Below, piece by piece: positions 52,880 through 62,393 of a stretch of DNA of 64,000 bases. Where the stretch lies: NCBI RefSeq assembly GCF_010811875.1, contig NZ_VKHP01000010.1, positions 1 through 64,000 on the forward strand. Reading direction: 5' to 3'. The stretch comes from Bradyrhizobium uaiense. Its GTDB lineage: Bacteria > Pseudomonadota > Alphaproteobacteria > Rhizobiales > Xanthobacteraceae. Position 1 is the first letter of the stretch. Each line of letters opens with the position of its first letter. The notes beneath the pieces are model-generated. The model did no database searches. It saw only the letters and a list, made by a program, of their open reading frames with translations, and was not told the origin of the DNA. The position numbers and the translations under genes are program-made.

Positions 52880-54877
52880 ATGAAGAAAATTCTGCTCGGC
52901 CTGGTCGCCGTCGCAGTTATCGCGGCCGGCGGCTACTTCGGTCTCGACTTCTATGCCCAGCGCCGGGTCACGCGCGACGTCGAGGCCGCCTTCGAGCAGA
53001 TCCGCGCCGGCGGCGCCAAGGCGAGCCACGGCAAGATCGCCTTCGACACCAAGAGCCGCACCCTGACGATTTCGGACATCGCCACCGAGTTGGGCGCGCA
53101 ATCCCCTGTTAACGTCAAGATTGCCAGCCTCACGATGACGGGCCTCGGTCAGCCGGACGGGGCACGGGTCTCCGCCGACAACGTCGCATTCAATGATGTC
53201 GAGATCGGCGTGGCCGGGCCGACCCCGACGATCGCCTCCCTCAGCTACAAGGCGCCACGGATCACGGTGAAGGACTATTCTGGTCCCGCCGCCCTGGCGC
53301 AGCTTCCGGCCTCCTCGTCGATCTTCGATCTGTACCGGTTTGCATTCACTCAGCTTGCGCACATCAACGCGTCATCGGTGAGCGCGCCCACTTTGACCGG
53401 ACCAATGATCTTCAGCGCGGTCGCGCATGCTGGCGACGGCGCCAGCGGCGAATTCGCTTATTCGGGCCTTGCCATCGAAAACATGAAGGACGGAAAAATC
53501 GCGTCCAGCAAGACCGACAAGGTTGCGTTCACGGTCAACCAGCAAGCGACCGGCACGCCGATCAAGATGACCGGCGAGCTCGCCAATATCGTCGCGACCG
53601 ATATCGACGTCGGCGCGATGGCGGCGATATTCGATCCCGCCAAGGCCAACGACGACCGGGAGTATCGGGTTCAGGGGCATGTTTCCGCCGGCCCTTATGT
53701 GATCACCGCCACGACCACGCCTCGCGTCAACATGCGGATCGACGGCATCACCGTTGACGACGTCAGGATCAACCCGTCGCGGATGCAACTGCCGGCGCTG
53801 ATGGCAATGATCCCGCCGCCGGGGAGCCCGCCACCGTCTGCAGCCCAGACGCGCGACCTGCTGGAGAAACTAGCTGACATTTATTCAGGCGCCGGCATCG
53901 GAAACGCCGAGATGCATGGGCTCTTGCTTGAGACATCGGAGCCCCCGCTCAAGCTCGCCTCGATGCGCTTCAACTTCGAACACGGCAAGATCGGCGAGCT
54001 TGCGGTCGAAGGACTCGATACACATACGCCGAATGGCACCTTCAAGGTCGGACGGTTCGCGCTGAAGTCGTTCGATGTCGCCAAATCCGTCCGGCTAACG
54101 GCACAGTTCGCTGGACAGAAGCCGTCGCCTGAACAGGCGCTGGCGCTGCTCCCGCTGATCGAGGGCGTCGAGGTCAAGGGCGTCACCTCGCCCTACAAGG
54201 CCACCGGCAAGCCGGTCAACATCGACGTCCTCAGCCTCGACTGGGGTCAGTTCGTCGGAACGATCCCGAGCAAACTGCGACTGGTCGCGAAGATGGCGGC
54301 GCCGCTGGATGCCGCCGATCCGCAGCAGCAGGCGCTGGTCGCCGCCGGCATAGACCGGATGGCGGTCGATGCCGATCTCGGCGCTGTTTGGACCGAGGCG
54401 TCACGCACACTCGCGCTCGAGCCGGTCAAGCTCAACATGGCGGGCCTGTTGAATGCGTCGGCGAAGGTTGCGCTCGGCAATGTGCCGCGCGAGGCGTTTT
54501 CGACCAGCGCGGCGGAGTCCATGGGCGCGGCCGCGCAGATCGAGGCCGGCACGATCGAGCTTGTCGTCCACGACCTCGGCGTCATCGACCTCGCGGTCGC
54601 CCAGTTCGCCCGCACCCAGAACGTCGGCCGCGACGAAGCGCGCAAGGCCATCCTCGACAGCATCAAGGCGCAGAGCGACGCGATCGGCGCGGCCAATCCG
54701 GATGCCACCGCCCTCGTCACCGCCATCAGCCAGTTCATCGAGACGCCGGGACAGACGCTCGTCATCAAGCTGACCCCGCGCGCCAAGGCGCCGGCGCTTC
54801 AATTGATGCAGTTGCTCAAGACCGATCCGCAATCGGCGCTGGCGCAATTCAAGATCGAGGCGTCGACGGGGTTGTGA
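52880..54877 (+). CDS. Large membrane-anchored protein of unknown function
   Basis: A 665-residue protein. The N terminus (KKILLGLVAVAVIAAGGYFGLDFYA) is a signal anchor, and the remaining 640 residues are predicted periplasmic. The chain is Ala/Thr/Asp/Lys rich with many beta-prone repeats, as in AsmA-like or DUF945-type proteins, but no domain is certain. Conserved-looking segments include KIAFDTKSRTLTISDIATELG and LPLIEGVEVKGVTSPYKATGKP. It reads away from the malic enzyme gene and is followed by a dispersed repeat. Function unknown. Confidence 0.7.
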   Translation: MKKILLGLVAVAVIAAGGYFGLDFYAQRRVTRDVEAAFEQIRAGGAKASHGKIAFDTKSRTLTISDIATELGAQSPVNVKIASLTMTGLGQPDGARVSADNVAFNDVEIGVAGPTPTIASLSYKAPRITVKDYSGPAALAQLPASSSIFDLYRFAFTQLAHINASSVSAPTLTGPMIFSAVAHAGDGASGEFAYSGLAIENMKDGKIASSKTDKVAFTVNQQATGTPIKMTGELANIVATDIDVGAMAAIFDPAKANDDREYRVQGHVSAGPYVITATTTPRVNMRIDGITVDDVRINPSRMQLPALMAMIPPPGSPPPSAAQTRDLLEKLADIYSGAGIGNAEMHGLLLETSEPPLKLASMRFNFEHGKIGELAVEGLDTHTPNGTFKVGRFALKSFDVAKSVRLTAQFAGQKPSPEQALALLPLIEGVEVKGVTSPYKATGKPVNIDVLSLDWGQFVGTIPSKLRLVAKMAAPLDAADPQQQALVAAGIDRMAVDADLGAVWTEASRTLALEPVKLNMAGLLNASAKVALGNVPREAFSTSAAESMGAAAQIEAGTIELVVHDLGVIDLAVAQFARTQNVGRDEARKAILDSIKAQSDAIGAANPDATALVTAISQFIETPGQTLVIKLTPRAKAPALQLMQLLKTDPQSALAQFKIEASTGL

Positions 54878-54920
54878 ACTCCCGCGGCCCGTTAGCTCGA
54901 TCCGGGCTACGCACTGCTCT

Positions 54921-55068
54921 CCTCCCTCGCCCCGTTCTTACGGGGAGAGGGTTGGGGTGAGGGGCTGCTTCTGCAAAATTGCTGGCGGACGGACTCGTGG
55001 AGACTCCCCCTCACCCGGATCGCATCTGCGATGCGATCCGACCTCTCCCCGCAAGCGGGGCGAGGTAA
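54921..55068. repeat. Dispersed repeat pair of the CTCTCCCCGCAAGCGGGG family
   Basis: Two inverted units, 54921-54965 (CTCGCCCCGTTCTTACGGGGAGAGG ... GGTGAGGGG) and about 55005-55068 (CCCCTCACCC ... CCTCTCCCCGCAAGCGGGGCGAGG), can pair over most of their length, and each has an internal palindrome. An ATCGCATCTGCGATGCGAT palindrome sits in the second. It lies between two convergent genes, close to both stops. The family is abundant in Bradyrhizobium, by recognition. Confidence 0.85.
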
Positions 55069-55074
55069 AGGCCG

Positions 55075-56850
55075 CTACCCCTTTGCCGGCAGGTTGGTGC
55101 GGATGTGCAGCTCCTTGAGCTGCTTCGGCGTCGCTTCCGAAGGCGCGCCCATCAGCAAGTCCATCGCCTGCTGGTTCATCGGGAACAGCGAGATTTCGCG
55201 CAGATTGTTGGTGCCGCACAACAGCATCACGATGCGATCGAGGCCCGCCGCCATGCCGCCGTGCGGCGGGGCGCCGTACTGGAACGCACGGTACATGCCG
55301 CCGAAGCGGTCGACGACTTCCTGCTCGCCGTAGCCCGCGATCTCGAACGCCTTCACCATCGCTTCCGGCTTGTGGTTGCGGATGCCGCCGGAGGCGATCT
55401 CGTAGCCGTTGCATGCGATGTCATACTGGAACGCCTTGATCGTCAGCGGATCCTGCGACTTCAGCGCATCGAGGCCGCCCTGCGGCATCGAGAACGGGTT
55501 GTGCGAGAAGTCGACCTTCTTGTTTTCCTCGTCATACTCGTACATCGGGAAGTCGACGATCCAGGCGAGCTCGAAGCGGTCCTTGTCGATCAGGTTCAGC
55601 TCCTCGCCGAGCTTGGTGCGGGCAAGGCCTGCGAACTTCCAGAACTTCTCGGGATCGCCGGCGACGAAGAACGCCGCGTCGCCTTCCTTCAGGCCGAGCT
55701 GATCGCGGATCGCAGCCGTCCGCTCCGGGCCGATGTTGTTGGCCAAGGGACCCGCGCCCTCGCCGCCCTCGCGCCACATGATGTAGCCGAGGCCGGGCTG
55801 GCCCTCGCCTTGCGCCCAGGAGTTCATGCGGTCGCAGAACGCACGGCTGCCGCCGCCGGTGCCGGGGATCGCCCAGACCTGGTTCTTCGGGTCTTCCAGC
55901 ATCCGCGCGAACACCTTGAAGCCGGAGCCGCGGAAGTGCTCGGAGACCTCCTGCATCACGATCTTGTTGCGCAGATCGGGCTTGTCGGAGCCGTACTTGC
56001 GCACGGCTTCCGCGAACGGGATCCGCGGCCAGTTCCTGGTGACCGGCTTGCCCTTGGCAAAGTCCTCGAACACGCCGGTGATCACAGGCTCCATCGCCGC
56101 GAACACGTCGTCTTGAGTCACAAAGCTCATCTCGACGTCGAGCTGATAGAACTCGCCCGGCAGGCGGTCGGCGCGCGGGTCCTCGTCGCGGAAGCACGGC
56201 GCGATCTGGAAGTAGCGGTCGAAGCCCGACATCATCAGCAGCTGCTTGTACTGCTGCGGCGCCTGCGGCAGCGCGTAGAACTTGCCGGGGTGGATCCGCG
56301 ACGGCACCAGGAAGTCGCGCGCGCCTTCCGGCGAGGACGCCGTCAGGATCGGGGTCTGGAATTCGAAGAAGCCCTGCTCCTTCATCCGCTTGCGCATGGA
56401 ATCGACCACCGCGCCGCGGGTCATGATGTTCTGGTGCAGCTTTTCGCGACGCAGGTCGAGGAAGCGGTATTTCAGCCTGATGTCTTCAGGATATTCCTGC
56501 TCGCCGGCAACCGGCAGCGGTAGTTCGGCCGCCGGCCCCAGCACCTCGATCTCGCTGGCATAGATCTCGATCTGGCCGGTCGGCAGCTCGGCATTGGCAG
56601 TTCCCTCGGGGCGACGGCGCACCTTGCCATCGATCCGGACCACCCATTCCGAACGCACCTTTTCGAAGCCGCTGAACGCTGCCGAGTCCTTGTCGGCGAC
56701 GCACTGCGTGAGCCCGTAATGGTCGCGCAGGTCGATGAACAGCACGCCGCCATGGTCGCGGATGACGTGGCACCAGCCGGAAAGGCGAACCGTTTCGCCG
56801 ATTTCGCTCTCTCGGAGCGCGCCGCATGTGTGTGACCGGTAGCGATGCAT
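55075..56850 (-). CDS. aspS: Aspartyl-tRNA synthetase
   Basis: A 591-residue class II synthetase that charges tRNA(Asp). The anticodon-binding OB fold (about 15-110) is followed by motif 1 ([13 protein letters not shown] region), motif 2 ([31 protein letters not shown], partly), the GAD insertion (280-420) and motif 3 ([16 protein letters not shown]). Alphaproteobacterial forms often are of the non-discriminating Asp/Asn type, which would need GatCAB; the sequence alone does not settle it. It is convergent with the 665-residue protein. Confidence 0.96.
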   Translation of the reverse strand: MHRYRSHTCGALRESEIGETVRLSGWCHVIRDHGGVLFIDLRDHYGLTQCVADKDSAAFSGFEKVRSEWVVRIDGKVRRRPEGTANAELPTGQIEIYASEIEVLGPAAELPLPVAGEQEYPEDIRLKYRFLDLRREKLHQNIMTRGAVVDSMRKRMKEQGFFEFQTPILTASSPEGARDFLVPSRIHPGKFYALPQAPQQYKQLLMMSGFDRYFQIAPCFRDEDPRADRLPGEFYQLDVEMSFVTQDDVFAAMEPVITGVFEDFAKGKPVTRNWPRIPFAEAVRKYGSDKPDLRNKIVMQEVSEHFRGSGFKVFARMLEDPKNQVWAIPGTGGGSRAFCDRMNSWAQGEGQPGLGYIMWREGGEGAGPLANNIGPERTAAIRDQLGLKEGDAAFFVAGDPEKFWKFAGLARTKLGEELNLIDKDRFELAWIVDFPMYEYDEENKKVDFSHNPFSMPQGGLDALKSQDPLTIKAFQYDIACNGYEIASGGIRNHKPEAMVKAFEIAGYGEQEVVDRFGGMYRAFQYGAPPHGGMAAGLDRIVMLLCGTNNLREISLFPMNQQAMDLLMGAPSEATPKQLKELHIRTNLPAKG

Positions 56851-57046
56851 ATTCGTTCCAAAACTGATGTCGGAGGGTCGAATCGCGACAGGACCAAAAT
56901 GCCCTGTCCGAAGTTGCCGAGGGTTTACCCGACGAGGCCGGGTGCGGCAACCAATGGAACGGCCGGTTTCGCCCCGAAACTGCAGATTCTGCGGCGGTCC
57001 GGCGCCAATCGTTTGCCTATTCGGCCCGCAGGCCTATCTTCAGGCC

Positions 57047-58519
57047 ATGACCATCCATTTCCCGTTCCAGAACACCTATTCGGCGCTTCCGGCGAACTTT
57101 TTCGCCCGCGTCGCGCCGACCCCGGTCGCCTCCCCTCGGCTGATCAAGCTGAACCGGCCGCTCGCGGTCCAACTTGGGCTCGATCCGGACCTGCTGTCGA
57201 CGGCGGAGGGCGCCGAAATCCTCGCCGGCAAGCGGCTGCCTGACGGCGCCGACCCGATCGCGATGGCCTATGCGGGCCACCAGTTCGGGCACTTCGTGCC
57301 GCAGCTCGGGGACGGCCGTGCCATCCTGCTCGGCGAGGTCATCGACAGAGACGGCGTCCGCCGCGACATCCAGCTCAAGGGATCTGGCCCGACCCCGTTC
57401 TCCCGCCGCGGCGACGGCCGCGCCGCACTGGGTCCAGTCTTGCGCGAATACATCGTCAGCGAGGCGATGTTCGCTCTGGGCATCCCGACCACCCGGTCGC
57501 TCGCTGCCGTCGTCACCGGCGAGCCCGTGATGCGCGAGACCGCGCTGCCGGGCGCGGTCCTGACCCGCGTCGCCTCGAGCCACATCCGCGTCGGCACCTT
57601 CCAGTTCTTCGCCGCCCGCGGCGACACCGACGGCGTGCGGGCGCTGGCCGACCATGTCATCGCCAGGCACTATCCCCAGCTGAAGGACGCCGCGCAGCCC
57701 TATCACGCCCTGCTCGCTGGCGTCGTGGCGCGGCAGGCTGCGCTGGTCGCGCGCTGGCTGCTGGTCGGCTTCATCCACGGCGTGATGAACACCGACAACA
57801 CCTCGATCTCGGGCGAGACCATCGACTACGGCCCCTGCGCCTTCCTCGATGCCTACAACCCGGCGCAGGTGTTCTCCTCGATCGACGAGATGGGCCGCTA
57901 CGCCTACGCCAACCAGCCGCGCATCGCGCTGTGGAACCTGACCCGGCTCGCCGAGTGCCTGCTCCCGCTGTTCGCCGATGAGCAGGAGAAGGCCATCGAG
58001 CGGGCACAGACGATCCTCGGCGAATTCCCCGAAAAATTCACCGCGGCCTATCAGGCCGGGCTGCGCGCCAAGGTCGGCCTGTTCACCGCGCGCGACGGCG
58101 ACGACGCGCTGATCCAGGATCTGCTCGATGCGATGGCGAAGAACGCCGCCGACTTCACGCTGACCTTCCGTCATCTCGGTGCGGCCGCAGCCGATGACGC
58201 CGCCGACGTCCGCGCGCAGTTCACCGATCCCGCAGCGTTCGACGAATGGGCCGCACGCTGGCGCACGCGCCTTGCTCTCGAACCGCGGAGCGCGGCCGAG
58301 CGCAAGGCCGCAATGAATGCCGTCAACCCGGCCTTCATCCCGCGCAATCATCGGATCGAGGCGGTGATCCATGCGGCCGTCACCAACGACGACTACACCC
58401 CGTTCGAGGAATTGCTCACGGTGCTGGCAAAGCCCTACGCGGACCAACCCCAATTTGCGGCTTATGCCGAACCGCCGCTGCCCGAACAGCTGGTGACGCA
58501 GACGTTCTGCGGGACGTGA
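57047..58519 (+). CDS. selO: SelO-family protein adenylyltransferase (YdiU)
   Basis: A 490-residue pseudokinase of the SelO family, which transfers AMP to proteins under oxidative stress. It has YAGHQFGHFVPQLGDGRA (near 76-93), LKGSGPTPFSRRGDGRAALGPVLREYI, IPTTRSLAAV and the metal-binding VMNTDNTSISGETIDYGPCAFLD (near 242). Bacterial members usually lack the C-terminal Sec. The start at 57047 is chosen because the family begins HFPFQNTYSALP. It is convergent with the MDR gene. Confidence 0.95.
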   Translation: MTIHFPFQNTYSALPANFFARVAPTPVASPRLIKLNRPLAVQLGLDPDLLSTAEGAEILAGKRLPDGADPIAMAYAGHQFGHFVPQLGDGRAILLGEVIDRDGVRRDIQLKGSGPTPFSRRGDGRAALGPVLREYIVSEAMFALGIPTTRSLAAVVTGEPVMRETALPGAVLTRVASSHIRVGTFQFFAARGDTDGVRALADHVIARHYPQLKDAAQPYHALLAGVVARQAALVARWLLVGFIHGVMNTDNTSISGETIDYGPCAFLDAYNPAQVFSSIDEMGRYAYANQPRIALWNLTRLAECLLPLFADEQEKAIERAQTILGEFPEKFTAAYQAGLRAKVGLFTARDGDDALIQDLLDAMAKNAADFTLTFRHLGAAAADDAADVRAQFTDPAAFDEWAARWRTRLALEPRSAAERKAAMNAVNPAFIPRNHRIEAVIHAAVTNDDYTPFEELLTVLAKPYADQPQFAAYAEPPLPEQLVTQTFCGT

Positions 58520-58529
58520 GTCTTTACGC

Positions 58530-58615
58530 CGTCATTGCGAGGAGCGAAGCGACGAAGCAATCCATACCTCCGTGTACGCGGGCTGATGGATTGCTTCGCT
58601 TCGCTCGCAATGACG
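58530..58615. repeat. Dispersed palindromic repeat, CGTCATTGCGAG family (copy 2)
   Basis: The element begins CGTCATTGCGAGGAGCGAAGC and ends GCTTCGCTCGCAATGACG, the complementary end, with GAAGCAATCCAT and ATGGATTGCTTC as inner arms. It is the same family as 7843-7957 but shorter. It lies between the convergent SelO and MDR genes, 10 and 12 bases from their stop codons. Confidence 0.85.
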
Positions 58616-58627
58616 CTGGAGCGACTC

Positions 58628-59614
58628 TCACACCGTCACCACGATCTTGCCGAACTGCGTGTTCGACTCCAGAAACCGATGCGCCGCGACGATCTCCTCG
58701 AACGGAAACGTCCTGGCGATGACCGGCTTCAGCGCGCCGTCCGCAAGCCCGTCGAGGATGAATGCCTTCGCCGCAGCGAGCCGCGCCGGATCCTGCACAA
58801 CCTCATGCACGCGGTAGCCGCGCAGGATCAGGCTCCTGCTCAACACCGTGAACAGCGGAAACGGCGTCGGCTCGGGGCTGAGCCCGCCATATTCGATCAG
58901 GATGCCGCCATGCGCCATCGCCGATGTCAGCGGCACGAAGACGGGACCACCGACCGGGTCGAGCACGACACGAACGCCGTCGGGACCCGCGATCTGCTCC
59001 AGTCTTGACTGCAGATCCTCTTCCGCGGACGCGATCACATGCGCGGCGCCGGCATCGCGCAATGCCTGCGCCTTGGCTGAACTCCGCGTCACCGCGATCG
59101 GGATTGCACCGATACGATTGGCGATCTGGATCGCGGCGAGCCCGACGCTGCTCGATGCCGCCGTGATCACCACAAACTCCCCATGGGCGAGCCGCGCAAC
59201 ATCGATCAAGGCGCCGTACGCCGTGAGGTATTGCATCCACACCGCAGCCGCCATCTCAAACCCCAGCGCCGGCGGATGCTTCACCACCAGCTCGGCCGGG
59301 AAGTTGGCGAGTTCCCCATAGGCCGGCCAGCGCGCCATCGAGATCGGCGGCACGATGCTGACGGCATCCCCGGCCGCGAAACCGCCGACGCCCTCGCCGA
59401 TCGCTTCAACGAGCCCGGCGGCCTCGAGGCCGAGGCCGGACGGCAGCGGCGGCGTCTCGATATAGGTTCCGCTGCGCATCAGGGCCTCGGCGCGGTTCAG
59501 TCCGAGCGCCTTGATCCGGATCTGGATCTCGCCGCGCGCGGGCGGCCCGATCGCAACGTCCTCGATGCGCAGCACCTCGGGACCGCCAAGTTGATGAAAA
59601 CGAACGACACGAGC
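58628..59614 (-). CDS. Quinone oxidoreductase-type MDR-family dehydrogenase
   Basis: A 328-residue medium-chain dehydrogenase/reductase without the catalytic zinc ligands, the zeta-crystallin/quinone-oxidoreductase type. It shows GGPEVLRIEDVAIGPP at the start, GLGLEAAGLVEAIGEGVGGFAAGDAV, and TAASSSVGLAAIQIANRIGA (NADPH-binding; the GxGxxG is SSSVG). The start MARVVRFHQ is chosen over one 14 codons upstream. It is divergent from a LysR-type regulator that probably controls it. Confidence 0.9.
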   Translation of the reverse strand, partial: ARVVRFHQLGGPEVLRIEDVAIGPPARGEIQIRIKALGLNRAEALMRSGTYIETPPLPSGLGLEAAGLVEAIGEGVGGFAAGDAVSIVPPISMARWPAYGELANFPAELVVKHPPALGFEMAAAVWMQYLTAYGALIDVARLAHGEFVVITAASSSVGLAAIQIANRIGAIPIAVTRSSAKAQALRDAGAAHVIASAEEDLQSRLEQIAGPDGVRVVLDPVGGPVFVPLTSAMAHGGILIEYGGLSPEPTPFPLFTVLSRSLILRGYRVHEVVQDPARLAAAKAFILDGLADGALKPVIARTFPFEEIVAAHRFLESNTQFGKIVVTV

Positions 59615-59631
59615 CATTGGCTGCACTCCAG

Positions 59632-59659
59632 ACAGTTGAATTGCAAAACAGTTCAATTG
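59632..59659. promoter_or_regulatory. Direct repeat ACAGTTGAATTG / ACAGTTCAATTG in a LysR divergent region
   Basis: Two 12-base repeats (59632-59643 and 59648-59659) differ at one base and are spaced 16 bases start to start. A palindromic TTCAATTGAA (59652-59661) overlaps the second. The pattern suits a LysR-type binding site controlling the divergent dehydrogenase, but it has not been tested. Confidence 0.5.
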
Positions 59660-59726
59660 AATGAGCTATGCCAAGGCGAATTCAGCGGATAAATCATCGT
59701 CCAACAGTCAAAACTGGGAGTTTCGA

Positions 59727-60629
59727 ATGATGGACCGCCTCACCAGCATGGCCGTCTTCCTCAGGGCGGTCGATCTCGGCTCCTTCGCGGCCGCCGCCGA
59801 GGCGCTCGAGATGTCCGGCCCGATGGTCGGCAAGCATGTCCGCTTTCTCGAGGATCGCCTCCGTGTCCGCCTGCTCCACCGCACCACGCGGCGTCAGAGC
59901 CTGACCGAGTTCGGACAAGCCTATTATGACCGTTGCCGCGCGGTGCTCACTGAGGCGGAAGCCGCTGACGCGCTTGCGGCCGATCAACTGTCGGAACCGC
60001 GCGGGCGGCTGCGGGTGACGATGCCGGCGCTGCTCGGCCGCCACTGCGTCGTCCCCGCGCTGCTCAAGCTGGCGCAGAAATATCCCGCGCTGGAGCTCGA
60101 TCTTTCGTTCGGCGATCCTGTCACCGATCTGATGGAAGGCGGCTACGACCTTGCGATCAGGACCGGTGACCTCAACGCGCAGTCCGGCGTGATTGCGCGA
60201 CGCATCGCACGCCAGCGCATGGTGGTGTGCGGCTCGCGCGCGTATTTCAAGGCCCACGGCAAGCCGCGCACGCTCGACGAGCTCAGTCAGCACCAGGCGA
60301 TCGTCTATCGCCGCCTGGGGCGCGCGCGCCCGTGGTTGTTCCCGCGCGACGGCCAGCCGCCGCACGAGGTGTGGCCGGCCGGCCGGCTCCGGCTCGACGA
60401 TCTCGAAGCCATCGCCGACGCCGCTGCGCGCGGCATGGGGCTGGCGTGGCTGCCCTCCTGGCTGGTGCGCGAACGCCTCGACAACGGCGCGCTGATCCGC
60501 GTCCTCGGCAACGAGGGGGAATTTCCCTACGACTGCCATGCCCTGTGGCTGCCGACGCCGCGACTGCCGCCGAAAGTCCGCGTTGCGGTCGACGCGCTCG
60601 CGGCGGCGCTGCCGAAACTCGTGGCGTAG
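59727..60629 (+). CDS. LysR-family transcriptional regulator
   Basis: A 300-residue protein. The N-terminal helix-turn-helix (MAVFLRAVDLGSFAAAAEALEMSGPMVGKHVRFLEDRLRVRLLHRTTRR, residues 8-56, partly shown) and the substrate-binding-type effector domain (from about 90; GRLRVTMPALLGRHCVVPALLKLAQKYP) are typical. The start at 59727 lies 6 bases after TGGGAG. It is divergent from the quinone oxidoreductase-type gene and probably senses its substrate. Confidence 0.93.
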   Translation: MMDRLTSMAVFLRAVDLGSFAAAAEALEMSGPMVGKHVRFLEDRLRVRLLHRTTRRQSLTEFGQAYYDRCRAVLTEAEAADALAADQLSEPRGRLRVTMPALLGRHCVVPALLKLAQKYPALELDLSFGDPVTDLMEGGYDLAIRTGDLNAQSGVIARRIARQRMVVCGSRAYFKAHGKPRTLDELSQHQAIVYRRLGRARPWLFPRDGQPPHEVWPAGRLRLDDLEAIADAAARGMGLAWLPSWLVRERLDNGALIRVLGNEGEFPYDCHALWLPTPRLPPKVRVAVDALAAALPKLVA

Positions 60630-60764
60630 CCCGAGCGCTCGACCATGTGAGCGTTAACTCACCCTCCACCATGCCGGGAGGCCGCCGGCGGTAACCATAA
60701 GGCTTAACAGCGCGTCAACGCTCCGCCAACAAGTCTAACTGTTTCTAATGGGGGAGAATGGGTC

Positions 60765-60875
60765 GTGGACGCATTTGCATTTGAATTCATGGGACTGGCG
60801 ATGATCGCGCTGTGCCTGGTCGTGCTGGCTATACCTGCGGCGCGCCGGCCGCCGAAGAACATGCGCTACGAGTGA
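60765..60875 (+). CDS. Very small single-pass membrane protein
   Basis: A 36-residue frame beginning GTG at 60765 (MDAFAFEFMGLAMIALCLVV then LAIPAARR) with one clear membrane segment and a short basic tail. GGGGGAG (60750-60756) lies 8 bases upstream, a strong ribosome binding site. The gap around it (60630-61110) has no other gene. It is too short to assign by itself and the GTG start lowers confidence. Confidence 0.5.
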   Translation: MDAFAFEFMGLAMIALCLVVLAIPAARRPPKNMRYE

Positions 60876-61110
60876 ACCGAAGAAGAGTAATTGAAGTTGA
60901 GACCGGCCCCTTCGTGCCGGCGGGCGTCTGATCGGCGCGAGGCCGCATGACGTCGAACGTCATGCTCGCTTCCGCTGTCGTTTCGGCTCTCCCTCGCAGC
61001 GCTCATCTCGTCGCGATCGCGCGATAAAACCGCGCTCGCACGTCATCGAATGACGATATGCTCGCCCTGATGAGTCCCAACACGGGACGCAAGTCAGGGA
61101 ATTGACAGGC

Positions 61111-62325
61111 TTGAACGATACCGACGTCCAGCAATCCGGCACGACGCCCTCCACCGCGCACTCGCCACTCGAGGTGCTGCTGATCTTTCTCAAGCTTAGC
61201 ATCAGCTGCTTCGGCGGCCCGATCGCCCATATCGGCTATTTCCGCGACGAGTTCGTCATCCGCCGGCGCTGGCTGGATGAGCAGGCCTATGCGGATCTGG
61301 TCGCGCTCTGCCAATTTCTGCCGGGCCCTGCGAGCAGCCAGGTCGGCTTTTCGCTCGGCCTGATGCGCGCTGGCTATCTGGGCGGCCTGGCCGCCTGGAC
61401 CGGCTTCACGCTGCCGTCGGCGATCGCGCTCGTGCTGTTTGCGTTCGGCGCCAGCGGATTGAGCGGCCCGGCCGGAACGGGCCTGGTGCACGGCCTCAAG
61501 CTGGTCGCGGTGGCGATCGTGGCACAAGCCGTCTGGGGCATGGCGCGCTCGCTCTGCCCCGACCGCGAACGCGCATCGATCGCGACGGTGGCGGCGCTGG
61601 TCATCCTCGCCAGCTCCTCGTCGATCGCGCAGATCGGCGCCATCATGCTCGGCGCCATCGCCGGGCTGTGGTTCTGCCGGACGCAAGCGGCCAACGGCGC
61701 CACGCATATCGCGATGCCGGTGTCGCGCCGCGTCGGCCTCGCGGCGCTGATCCTGTTCGTCGCGCTGCTGGCCGGACTGCCGCTGCTCGCCCGTACATGG
61801 CCCGGCCTCGACCTGTTCGACGCCTTCTACCGCTCGGGCGCGCTGGTGTTCGGCGGCGGCCATGTCGTGCTGCCGCTGCTGCGCGAAGCGGTGGTGACGC
61901 CGGGCTGGATCGGCGACGATGCGTTCCTGACCGGCTACGGCGCCGCGCAGGCCGTGCCCGGCCCGCTGTTCACCTTTGCCGCCTATCTCGGCGCCGTGAT
62001 CGGGGGCGTGCCGGGCGCGGTCGTGGGCCTCCTCGGCATCTTCCTGCCGGGAATTGTCATCCTGCTCGCGGCGTTGCCGTTCTGGGATGGCTTCCGCAAG
62101 CAGCCCACGGCGCAGGCGATGATGCGCGGCGTCAATGCCGCCGTGGTCGGCATCCTGGGTGCCGCGCTCTATAGTCCGGTGTGGACCAGCAGCGTGCAAC
62201 GTCCGCTCGATTTCGGCATCGCGCTGGCAGGTTTCGTCCTGCTCACCGCCTGGCGCGCGCCGCCGCTCGTGGTGGTCGTCCTCAGCGCCGCCGCCGGCAG
62301 CGCCACCGGGCTCCTGCAATCGTGA
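61111..62325 (+). CDS. chrA: Chromate efflux transporter
   Basis: A 404-residue integral membrane protein of the CHR family with two homologous halves. The N half has FLKLSISCFGGPIAHIGYF, LCQFLPGPASSQVGFSLGL and GFTLPSAIALVLFA, and the C half FYRSGALVFGGGHVVLPLL, GYGAAQAVPGPLFTFAAYLG and GIFLPGIVILLAALPFW. ChrA exports chromate by proton antiport. The start is a TTG at 61111, with AGGGA 10 bases upstream; a TTG at 61102 is possible. No chrB is adjacent. Confidence 0.9.
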   Translation: MNDTDVQQSGTTPSTAHSPLEVLLIFLKLSISCFGGPIAHIGYFRDEFVIRRRWLDEQAYADLVALCQFLPGPASSQVGFSLGLMRAGYLGGLAAWTGFTLPSAIALVLFAFGASGLSGPAGTGLVHGLKLVAVAIVAQAVWGMARSLCPDRERASIATVAALVILASSSSIAQIGAIMLGAIAGLWFCRTQAANGATHIAMPVSRRVGLAALILFVALLAGLPLLARTWPGLDLFDAFYRSGALVFGGGHVVLPLLREAVVTPGWIGDDAFLTGYGAAQAVPGPLFTFAAYLGAVIGGVPGAVVGLLGIFLPGIVILLAALPFWDGFRKQPTAQAMMRGVNAAVVGILGAALYSPVWTSSVQRPLDFGIALAGFVLLTAWRAPPLVVVVLSAAAGSATGLLQS

Positions 62326-62393
62326 CCGAGCGGCGGCCGTTTCGCCCGCTCGATTAAGAACGCCTTCACGGCTGGCCACCATGATGGCGGGGT

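Noticed and set aside
55105..56523. A 472-residue plus-strand frame opposite aspS
   Set aside because: It is the shadow of the aspartyl-tRNA synthetase, which has all class II motifs.
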